Shown here piece after piece: positions 55,721 through 64,000 of a stretch of 64,000 nucleotides of DNA; the first letter of the stretch is position 1, and each line of letters opens with the position of its first letter. Source of the stretch: Macrothele yani. Lineage: Eukaryota; Arthropoda; Arachnida; Araneae; Macrothelidae. Both the position numbers and the translations under genes were made by a program. The notes under the pieces are model-generated. The model ran no database searches. It saw only the letters and a list, made by a program, of their open reading frames with translations, and was not told the DNA's origin. The stretch spans positions 29,355,001 through 29,419,000 of the forward strand of contig CM077011.1 of assembly GCA_039090855.1 (NCBI GenBank), written 5' to 3'.

Positions 55721-55757
55721 GCTCGGCACACTTTCCCTTCTAGACGCTATAACGACG
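55721..55757. repeat. Right inverted repeat of the P/THAP candidate
   Basis: Partner of 49266-49303. Lies about 230 bp upstream of the THAP start codon on the minus strand. Confidence 0.85.
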
Positions 55758-55759
55758 TA

Positions 55760-56852
55760 TCAAGCTATTTAGGTAGAGTGACGTCACAAACGAAATTAAT
55801 TCATCTTTCTAATGTCATTGTCTTCTAGTAGGCTTTGGTTTTTTTTTATTGGCGATCGATTTTCGTTAAATACTTCCCCAATAGTAAGGAGACTTTTTTT
55901 GTCAATTTAATTCGTATCTTTTTCTATACCAACTGGAATTTGTACGTCACGAACTTGTGAAGCTTTGCTGAACACACCATATAATTTTGGATATTTTTTG
56001 TCCTTTGGTTACGCCGGCGGTCGGCATTTGTTTGGATTGGTGCTTTTGGTGCACGGTATTAGTGAGTTAGGAAAGAGACAGCCATTTTGAGTTTGTGTGG
56101 GCTTATACTTTATATTTGAAATGGTTAGTGTTTTTTAAAATACTTATAGAAGTTATGTTATTACATTCCTAATTTTATGTTATATATTGTGTGGTATGAA
56201 CTTTTATTTACGAGGCGCATATTTTTTGTTTGTGTGCTACTCCCCTTGATATTGGATATTACGAACCGGCAATAAAACATGGGACTATCTGTGTTGTATC
56301 CTTTCCTTTTTTTGCATTTGGATTTGGATTTCGTTTGGTTTCGAAGGTTGTAATAGGTCGTACCAGCAAAATCTGGTTCATATGAAGTTCGTCAATGTTA
56401 AGGAGTCAAGTTTTAAAATATATTCTCCATTTTATTCTCATATGGAAGAGTTGCTGTTAATTTATGCTGTTAATTTTCGCGCGTGTATGCAGTTAATATG
56501 TAAAGATGTGTATTTCAGTTTTGTCTAAATTTTAGTTACACAAAATTTCCGTAGGTGAACTATTGGAAGTGGTGCTAAACACTTTTAGAAGTTAGCGGTA
56601 TGTTTTTAGGCTTTTTTCAGTTGCACTGCATAGAAAAGAATGAAACAAGGATCCAACTCCGGTTGATTTTCAGGTTACAAAGAAAATGAGTCTCGGGATT
56701 TGATTTGAGCGTGTGACACTCGGAATGCCATTAGAACAGTTTTGTAACATTGGCGCCTACGTCTTGTTTAACAGTTGTAATTCAAGTTTCTTTTTTTTTT
56801 TTTGCTTGGATTGTAATTGTACTTCAAAGTTTGTTTTCTTTGCGTTTACGCA
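55760..56852. other. No gene recognised
   Basis: AT-rich. 55990-56130 resembles a leader with an ATG followed by GTTAGT, but no exon with recognisable coding follows. Confidence 0.4.
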
Positions 56853-57300
56853 AAAAATATCTGGAACAGAAGTGGGGAACAGAAGTGGGATAGCTGCAGA
56901 AAATGCCGATTTTCCATTTGCCTGATATTTGTGATTTGAGCTACTCTCCTTCCTCAAAAGAACTGTCTCTTTAAGTTTTTAAAAGGCATTTGTTTGTTTT
57001 TTTGCCATCTGTGTTTTTTTTTTTTCTTTTTTGCCATCAGCAATTTTTTTTTCCCGTATAATTAAACATTGAGAGAAGTGCATAGGCTTGAACTTTGCAA
57101 AAATATCTGGAACAAAAGTGGGATAGCTGCAGAAAATGCCAATTTTCCATTTGCCTGATATTTGTGATTTGAGCTAATCTCCTTCCCCAAAAGAACTCTT
57201 TAAAGGAATCTTTTTTTTTTTTCTTCTGCGATCTGTGTTCTAGGGCAGCAATTTTTTTTTTGATTAATTAAACAGCAGAGAGGTGCATAGGGCTTGAACT
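56853..57300. repeat. 233-bp tandem duplication
   Basis: ATATCTGGAACA, GTGGGATAGCTGCAGAAAAT, TTTTCCATTTGCCTGATATT and GTGCATAGG...CTTGAACTT occur at 56860-57095 and again 233 bp later. T-rich parts differ in length. Confidence 0.85.
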
Positions 57301-57764
57301 TAATATAATTGTGTATGAAGAGGTGGTGAGTACTTGATGTTTGTACCTAGCATCAAGTGAGAACAAAAATGTGAAAAATGAAGGGGTTTTTTTTTTGTTA
57401 ATTTCTTTAAAGTTTAAAATTTTTCTGAAATAATTGGTTTTTGTTTTGCTGTGGAACTATAAAATGTTTATAACAAAAATAGTTATAAATAGAAAATTAA
57501 AGAATGAAATTTAAAAAATAATTAGGAGTAAATATGGCGTTATGGCAGCTTTTGATCATTGGTAATCTTGTTTGATGTTAAGGATGGAGAAAAGTCTTTC
57601 TAAAATCATTGCATGTTCACACCAAGATCAACAATGAATGAAAAAATTAAAAAAGAAATTGGATGCATCAAGTAGCAACATTGTCTGCCTACCACTTTAG
57701 TGTAGTGAGATTTGTCAATTGTATCGTTTGCATGAACTGAAAAAAATGCACTACAAAACTGCAT
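57301..57764. other. No gene recognised
   Basis: AT-rich spacer before the foldback element. Confidence 0.4.
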
Positions 57765-58490
57765 GTTAAAAGGAAAGAGTACTTAAAAACTCAATATGAG
57801 TTTCGAGACAGTCCCATGTTACATCCAAAGTAAAAACATGACTCATGAAAGTACTAGCCGCCCCGGTGGCGCAGTGGTCTAAGGCGTTGGCCTATGATCA
57901 TTCGTCCGTAAGGGGTCCGGGTTCGAATCCCGGTCAGGCATGGATGTTGTGTTTGTCTTACGGCACTGGCTCTCTCCCTTCCCTGGAACCAGTGACCCTA
58001 AATTAGGGACGGGCGACTGCTTATAGCCCATTGAGTTGCTCACGGTGGTCGTTAAAATTCCAATCAAAAAAAAAAAAAAAAAAAAAATGAAAGTACTAGT
58101 TTTAAAATGTGCTCGCTTGAAACCATACATACCATGTGGAAATTTTCGTAGGTGGTATTTCACGTGTAACAAGTGAACTATTCGCTGAGGCATGGATAAA
58201 AAGGTGGCTTGCTAAAATTTGCTTGTATGCCGAAACTCATATGGTGGGGTAGTTCCAGTATACAAGCAAATTTCACCTAGCCACCTTTTTATCTGTGCCT
58301 GCCTCAGTGAATAGTTCACTCGTTACACGTGAAATACCATCTATGAAGACTTCCACATTGTATATGGTTTCAAGTGAGTACAGTTTAAAACTAGTACTTT
58401 CATGACTTGTTTTTACTTTGGTTGTGACATAGGATTGTCTCCAAACTCATACTGAGTTTTTAAGTACTCCTGCCTTTCAATGTGCATAGA
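57765..58490. repeat. Long foldback (palindromic) element with a SINE in one arm
   Basis: The left arm (57765-57857 plus 58100-58228) returns inverted at 58260-58487. Matching blocks include GTACTTAAAAACTCA, CATGA...AGTACTAG, TATTTCACGTGTAAC, GTGAACTATTCGCTGAGGCA and AAAAAGGTGGCT. The arms are about 220 bp with roughly 30 bp of loop, ignoring the SINE. Confidence 0.85.
57858..58086 (+). repeat. tRNA-derived SINE, complete
   Basis: GCCGCCCCGGTGGCGCAGTG start, B-box GGTTCGAATCC, 22-base A tail. A perfect 13-bp duplication ATGAAAGTACTAG (57845-57857 and 58087-58099) flanks it. Confidence 0.97.
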
Positions 58491-58934
58491 GTTTAGTGGT
58501 TTATCATAGGATATTCACAACAATTTTTTTGAGATTTGACAAGGTTTTCTGACGACTACTGGTACTGTCATTGTGTTGCCACAATCTGAGTGACTGTGCA
58601 CAAGAATTGGTAAGGATTTTTTTTATTATTCATTGAAATGGAAGGACCTGGTTCCTCCTGCTGACACTTCACTACCCTAGAATAGGTGCTTGTAAACAAA
58701 AATAAATGTGAAATGTGACATTTTGCACCTGCAAATCAGTGGAAAATAGATTCTCTTTCAGTATGCCACAAAATAATGGGCAGAGCTGTTTTGGTAAAAT
58801 TCATTCACTGGACATGTCTGGCTATTGAATAGCTACCCAACTCAGGAAAAATACCCTGATGGCTAGAGGATATTTGTAACACTACAAAATGGTGTTATTT
58901 TCTCATTTCTGTGACTTGAACTTGAGCAAGAACC
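58491..58934. other. No gene recognised
   Basis: AT-rich spacer, no motifs. Confidence 0.4.
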
Positions 58935-59066
58935 TATCAGGTAATCCCAAAAATTACTGTCGTTTTTCAATGTGTGAAGAAAAGAAAGAAAAACGTACCC
59001 GGAACAGATGTTTTAATCCATATAATAAGTGCCCTCGGTAGTTACAACCTTCTCCCATCGATCAAC

Positions 59067-59074
<8 letters not shown>

Positions 59075-59098
<24 letters not shown>

Positions 59099-59306
59099 GA
59101 TTGGAGGTTTAACGACCACCGTGAGCAACTCAATGGGCTATAAGCAGTCGCCCGTCCCTAATTTAGGGTCACTGGTTCCAGGGAAGGGAGAGAGCCAGTG
59201 CCGTAAGACAAACACAACATCCATGCCTGACCGGGATTCGAACCCGGACCCCTTACGGACGAATGATCAGAGGCCAACACCTTAGACCACTGCGCCACCG
59301 GGGCGG
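59075..59306 (-). repeat. tRNA-derived SINE, complete
   Basis: Minus-strand copy with a T run of about 30, intact A- and B-boxes, flanked by CAACAAGATTTT (59063-59074 and 59307-59318). Inserted in the carboxyl end of mariner E transposase (within IQNLVDRWE). Confidence 0.97.
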
Positions 59307-60257
59307 CAACAAGATTTTGAATCCCAGACTTGTAGAATTCCATGGGTTTCAATGCAAAAAAGGCAGAAAGGGTTCGCCGTACCTCCTCCACATTTCAAAG
59401 TGTAGTTCCAGCAAGATGGTTTGGCAGGCTGCGAAAGAAATGGTAGTTGGATGGGGCGATGTCAGGGGAATATGCTGGATCTGGAAGTTTTTCCCATCCA
59501 AAGTCCTGCAACGTGGTACTAGTCATTTTCGCTGTGTGTGGTTTTGTGTTGTCCTTTCTGCAGCAGCATGCTTTTGCGATTCACAAGTGTTGGACGTTTA
59601 TCCTACAAATCAGTGCATAGACACAGCAGCTGCTGACAGTAGACTTCCCCTGTAATGGTTTTGTTGGGTGGCAGCAGCTCGTAATGGATTATGCCTTGCA
59701 TATCCCACCACACAGACATCAAAACATTTTGTGGGAAACTTACTGGTTTCGCCACTGCTGCAGGCACATTCTCTTTGGGAAGCCACTGCCGTTTATGCCT
59801 AATGTTGTGATAAATAATCCATTTTTCATTGTGACAATTCTGCAAAAATGGCTCCCTTTTTTCATGGGAGAGCAAAGAAGTGTAAATGTCCACACGCTGT
59901 TGAGTCAGATCATGAGTTATCCAGTTTTGACATGTAACTGAGGTCCTGCAGATGCTGATGAACAGTGGAATGGGTTAAAACTATTAAATGAACAAGTGTG
60001 GCCAATTTCTCGACTGTTGCCTGCGGATATCCTTCAACAGCAGCTTTCAGCACATCGCTATCCAGCTCAACAGGCTGTCCGTGCCGCTGCGAATCCTTGA
60101 GGTTGGTGTCCCCCTGTCGATACTTCTGGAACCAGCGTTGGCATTTCCTGACATCCAGGGTACCCGGCCCATGTACAGCATTGATGACCATAGCTGAATG
60201 TCGATGGTGGAACTCGTACAGCATAATGTGCCTAATGTGGTCTTCTGACACTGCCAT
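59300..60257 (-). pseudogene. Mariner transposase E with altered catalytic residues
   Basis: ATG at 60257. The amino half is well kept: MAVSEDHIRHIMLYEFHHRH, ALDVRKCQRWFQKYRQGDTN-like helix-turn-helix, GQPVELDSDVLKAAVEGYPQ and LTHSTVHQHLQ. After a frame change, LLSHEKREPFLQNCHNEKWI stands where mariners have GDEKWI, so the first Asp is Asn. KDNTKPHTAKM keeps the second Asp. YSPDIAPSNYHFFRSLP has Asn where the third Asp (SDYHLF) belongs. A SINE interrupts the end. Dead on several counts. Confidence 0.85.
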
Positions 60258-60442
60258 TTCCTGTGCAGTTTAAGTACACAACGACTGCACCTAGAACTCG
60301 AGTTTGCGGTCTCAAGTGACTTGAAGGTCTGCTTGCGTGATCCTTCTTATACTCACCGTGGTCGACGTCATAGCCTGTACACCAGGGGGATCACTATTGC
60401 CGGACTTGCGCAAAATGACATTACTTCTGGAATGACCTGATA

Positions 60443-60809
60443 TTTCTTATTGATTTGCAGATGTGATTCAAGAAATAGTATCTGCTCTCTCAGGATAATG
60501 CACTGTTTTATACTGATTCAAAAATCCACAGAATGGACTTACACAGAAATTAATTTTTTATTTCCATTATGTTTCGTGATATCGAGAGTGCCATTCTGCA
60601 GTCATCTGCAGCTATCTATGTAGGTGTTAAAAAAAATTGCATTTGATGTGTATTTATTATTTCAGGTTTTTTTGTTACTGAACAATTCAGTGTCAGTTTG
60701 CTTAGACCTAAGTTGTTTTAATGCTTAAGATTGGAATGGACCTTTTTCATATGACGTTGGAAGTGAATTCTGCGGACCAACATGGCTGCTGCTTCAGTGT
60801 TGTCGCTAT
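60443..60809. other. No gene recognised
   Basis: Spacer between two mariners, AT-rich. Confidence 0.4.
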
Positions 60810-60811
60810 TA

Positions 60812-62060
60812 CGAGGGAGGATCGAAACGTAATGCACAGCAGTGTTTTTCTCTTTGCAGGCTGCAGTTTGGTAGAAGAGTTTGAATATCACACTACAGAC
60901 CATTTTGGCTGGATCAGGTGACACTGTGGTGGCAGAGTCTGAACGAGGGAACAAAGATGTCGCATTTGTTAGCGTCTACGAACGAAGAGTAATGTGGTGG
61001 TGTCCGATTTTGGTGAGCTAAATGGAAAACTCTCTTGGGAAATTTACAAGGAAATGGTTGAAGTGTATGGTGGTGATTGCCTGGACTGCACCATCTTCTT
61101 ATGGTGCAGTTTCTTTGCAGAGGGGCATGGCAACCTTACAGATTCACCACATTCTGGTCGACCTGTAACCGCATCATCACTGCCACTGTGAGAGGCATTG
61201 AAAAGGCAATTCTAAGGGACCGGCTAATCCATCTGCGCACATTGGCACAGAAGTTCAGCATTTCGTATTGATAGCGTATGATATTGTGCACAACAAAGTA
61301 CAATTTGCAATGTCAATGCCCAATGGGTGCCAGAGAATGTTATCCTTGGACCACTTGATCCGTTATGCAGAAGAACACGACGGGCAATGAGTCCTGGACG
61401 TACCACTACACTTCCAAAACAAGGATGACCAGTATGGTGTAAAAACATTCCGACCCCTTACCACCAAAAAAATTCGGAGTAGCCCAATCTGCACAAAAAG
61501 TCCTCATGGCAGTGTTCTGGGACATGCATGGCGTTCTCCTGGTGAAGTATCCAATGGGGACCACTATGAATGCTAAAACCCACGCTAACACATTGACGAA
61601 GTTATGCCGTGCCCTTCGTGACGAAAGATCTAACAGAGATGTTGCAAATGTCAAATTGCTTCATGACAATGCTTACCCACATGTTGCACAACATTCATTT
61701 CAAAATTGTGCAATTTGGCTGGAAAGTGCTCCAGCACCCACTGTACAGTCTGGAACTGGCACCTTCAGACTTTCATCTGTTTAGTCTTTTAAAAAGATTC
61801 CTAGGTGCCCAACACCTCAATTCAGCAGACAAAGTCAAATTAGTTGTCTGCAGGTGGCTTTACACCCAGAAAATGGACTTTTATGAACAAGGTGTAGTAA
61901 AACTGGTACCATACTGGGATAAAGGTCTCTAGTATCTGTTCTTTAGTTGAAAAACAGCTAAGAAATGTAGCTTCACTGTGTATATGTTTTGTTTTGCCTA
62001 CCTGTTAAACTGTTGCCCCTCCTCCCCCCAAAAAACCTGTTACTTTTCAATCCACCCTCA
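60812..62060 (+). mobile_element. Mariner transposon F, 1.25 kb
   Basis: Ends CGAGGGAGGATCGAAACGTA and, inverted, TGAGGGTGGATTGAAAAGTA, flanked by TA (60810-60811 and 62061-62062). Plus-strand transposase inside. Confidence 0.85.
60994..61932 (+). pseudogene. Mariner transposase F, broken
   Basis: Early pieces are IYKEMVEVYGGDC and GNLTDSPHSGRPVTAS (DNA-binding half), then LRTLAQKFSIS. Near 61665 the DNA reads LHDNAYPHVAQHSF (second Asp). Then FGWKVLQHPLYSLELAPSDF with HLFSLLKRFLGAQHL follows (third Asp in APSDF), and it ends FYEQGVVKLVPYWDKGL at a stop (61932). The first catalytic block is not recognisable. At least four frame changes. Confidence 0.85.
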
Positions 62061-62062
62061 TA

Positions 62063-62279
62063 GATTACTCTTTAATGTTGGCCAATTTTTTAAATTTTAA
62101 TGTCTTGGAGTATGCCAATTGCCAACGAATTAATAGAGCTACAGGACGAAGGAGAAAATATTTTTTTCTTAAAAAGGACAAATCAAGGTTGCAAAAATTT
62201 GTGTTTGATGTTTATTTCTGGGAGATGCAGGACATCACTGTTAGTCGTGAAATTTTTAATGAAGCATTTTTTGTACACA
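62063..62279. other. No gene recognised
   Basis: Short AT-rich spacer after mariner F. Confidence 0.3.
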
Positions 62280-62545
62280 GTATATTAAATTTGAAATCTT
62301 CACTGAAATGGGCAGAATGTACTCGGTGCTGCACATTGGGATAGAAATCAGGTTTCATATTACTCAGCCATTTCTTTGAGTTCCGTCCTTTGTCCTTTTC
62401 AGAAGAAATGAATGAAAAGTATCTTTTTCTCTATATATTTTAGGTGATAGGACTTGTTAATACAGCCATACAATGAGCAGAAGTTAGGCAAGTCGTTAAT
62501 AAAAAAAGTCGTGATTTTTTTTAACCCCTGCAACGTATTCTTGTT
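62280..62545 (-). pseudogene. THAP-domain remnant, second copy of the 48590-48870 sequence
   Basis: The minus strand encodes NDLPNFCSLYGCINKSYHLK (CSLYGC is the first THAP pair), then after a break KDKGRNSKKWLSNMKPDFYP and HRVHSAHFSEDF. The Cys of the second pair has become His. DNA similarity to 48590-48900 extends beyond the domain on the 5' side. Confidence 0.6.
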
Positions 62546-63060
62546 TAAGCAGTGGAAAAGTGGATGCGAACAAACCATTGCTGGTCTGCAGCCATTGAAC
62601 ATATTTCCCATGATGCAATGTTACGTGAATAAGGTCCATTGAGCTTGTAGGAAACTATTCTGAAGTTGCCAGAATGCAAAACAATCTGTGGATGTGTAAT
62701 CTTCATATTCAGATTTAACATCAGATTGTGTGAAAGGGAATAAGTTAAATGCAGGGGTCGATACAGGTGGTATTTGACGCCGTTGGGTGTAGCTTCACCA
62801 TATTTTTGGGTCAAATGGTAGCTTTCCAAAAGTATTTTAAACTGTAATGCTATCTTCACAAAAACATTTAAAACTATTTATTGGTATCTTTATATTTTTT
62901 CAGTAAAATTTTACTTTTAACAAAAGTACTTTAGCATAAGAGGCATCATGAATATTGAAGTGTTCAACTAACCTGCTTTGGAAGGGGATGGGGGTGTCAT
63001 TCAGATTTTTTATTTTGCTGTAAAAACAAAACAGGGCTGTTGCTGCTTTTAGCACTTTTG
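62546..63060. other. No gene recognised
   Basis: AT-rich, no domain seen. Confidence 0.4.
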
Positions 63061-64000
63061 TAAAAACAAAGTTTGCGCTTATGTTATCGGTTTGTCCCTC
63101 CGTCAGTAGACACTATATCTGCAACTAATAGTCCGATTTGAAAAATTCTTTTTGCATTACAAAGCTTAAATGTGCAAATGATGACCCTTTATTTTGATTT
63201 TTTTTATGATGCACAATTTTGCTGCTAGAGGGTGTAAATGCAGATATCGAATTCAAAATATATTTAATTCCATACATTTGCTTCTAAACATCCAATTAAA
63301 AAAAATCTTTTGCTTTTCGATTCTACTCATGGCAAAGATTATTTTAGGTATAGTTACTTTTTCAAGTTACGCATAGATTCTCTTCTAGGGGGTGTAAAAG
63401 TAAATTGTGTTTCCCCTGATATCTCTGCTCCTAAAACTCTGATTTCAAAAATTATTTCTGCAGCCGATACAGCTCCGGATGGGAAATCTTTCGCATATAA
63501 TTTCTAATTTTTGGTATAAAATTGTTCGGCCACCAGGGGGTATATAAGTGTTAATTTCTGCTTCGTAGGTATTTCCATCAAAATCTGAGCTAAAATCTCA
63601 ATTGAGAAAATTCTTTCATGGACCAATACTGCTCATGTCGATAAACAATTTGAGAATATTTTCTCCTTAAAATCATGTAGGTTTCTCCGCTAGGATGTGT
63701 AGATGCCTATCAATATCTCTGCTTCTAAGAGTCAGATTTGAAAATTCCTTCTTTGTTAGATAGCATTTCTGGTGTAAAATGCTCTCATATAATTTCAAAA
63801 TTTTCAGGTAATACATAGTTTCCGCTAGGGGCGTTAAAGTAAATTGCATTTTCCCCGATATCTCTGCTTCCAATTATAATGAAAACTCCTTTCTGCACTG
63901 CAATTCCGATTAGAAAACTTCTTTCTGCATCGGATACAGCTGCTGATAGGAAATGCTTTGCCTATGATTTCTAATATTTGATAAAGAATGGTTTAGCCAC
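63061..64000. repeat. Degenerate tandem array, unit about 150 bp, running off the right edge
   Basis: The motif (C)CTAGGGGGYGTAAA or a variant recurs at 63225, 63385, 63533, 63690 and 63825, spacing 135-160 bp. Each is followed by GATATCTCTGCTTCTAA, a GATTTGAAAA block, TTCTTTCTGCA and CATATAATTTCTAATTTTTGG. Unrelated in sequence to the 146-bp array but similar in unit length. Confidence 0.7.

Larger units (their letters stand above)
49266..55757 (-). mobile_element. Candidate 6.5 kb P/THAP-type element bounded by inverted repeats
   Basis: The block CGACGTTATAGCGTCTAAAA + GGGGAAGTGTGCCGTGCG (49266-49303) returns inverted at 55721-55757 with about 34 of 38 bases matching. A THAP domain and P-type transposase pieces read leftward from the right side. 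P elements have both terminal and internal inverted repeats. I could not tell which these are, and no 8-bp duplication was found. The transposase tail is not seen, so the interior is heavily rearranged. Confidence 0.55.
58937..60440 (-). mobile_element. Mariner transposon E, carrying a SINE
   Basis: Ends TCAGGTAATCCCAAAAATTA and, inverted, TCAGGTCATTCCAGAAGTAA, flanked by TA at 58935-58936 and 60441-60442. Without the SINE it is about 1.26 kb, the standard mariner size. Confidence 0.9.

Noticed and set aside
1..64000. CRISPR arrays, bacterial operons or integrated viral genes
   Set aside because: None of the repeats has the CRISPR spacing pattern, all coding signals are eukaryotic or transposon-type, and no envelope, capsid or viral polymerase gene was recognised.

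Overview
This is a 64 kb piece of AT-rich nuclear DNA from an animal, most likely an insect. It shows eukaryotic gene signals (splice-acceptor tracts, an AATAAA signal), the mix of mobile elements typical of arthropods, and an ELAV/Sex-lethal-type RNA-binding protein. There are no operons, bacterial genes, rRNA genes or CRISPR arrays. The species cannot be fixed from the sequence.

Only one gene looks intact and host-like: an uninterrupted 324-codon reading frame at 16225-17199 encoding three RNA-recognition motifs. Nearly everything else recognisable is mobile DNA, much of it nested. From left to right: a Copia LTR retrotransposon running off the left edge and split by a Tc1-like transposon (1-4837); a second Tc1-like transposon (5807-11907) carrying a 4.7 kb DNA transposon with about 770-bp terminal inverted repeats and a 4-bp target duplication (7084-11799); a complete but broken hAT transposon (11971-15261); the RRM gene; a pogo/Tigger-like short element (17606-18782); a mariner (19393-20654); a jockey-like LINE interrupted by an RTE LINE (22390-25150); a second mariner of the same kind with extra sequence inside (25659-28360); and fragments encoding a THAP start and a SWIM zinc finger (29065-30077).

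From 33 to 38 kb a P-element/THAP9-type transposase is split by a full insertion of a LINE-like element that carries only ORF1 (33809-36296). From 38.9 to 49.1 kb lies a dense cluster of one tRNA-derived SINE family, mixed with a 146-bp tandem repeat array and a foldback repeat. From 49.2 to 55.8 kb a second P/THAP element is bounded by 37-38-bp inverted repeats and contains a hAT-like insertion and a mariner fragment. From 56 to 64 kb are a 233-bp tandem duplication, a long foldback hairpin with a SINE in one arm, two mariners, another THAP remnant, and a second degenerate array of about 150 bp units running off the right edge.

The order of insertion can be read from target-site duplications in many cases (SINE in mariner, RTE in jockey-like LINE, ORF1-only LINE in P element, long-TIR element in Tc1). 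I count 17 SINE copies or pieces and five separate THAP-domain remnants. Stretches without a call are listed as such; they may be introns, old repeats or intergenic DNA.
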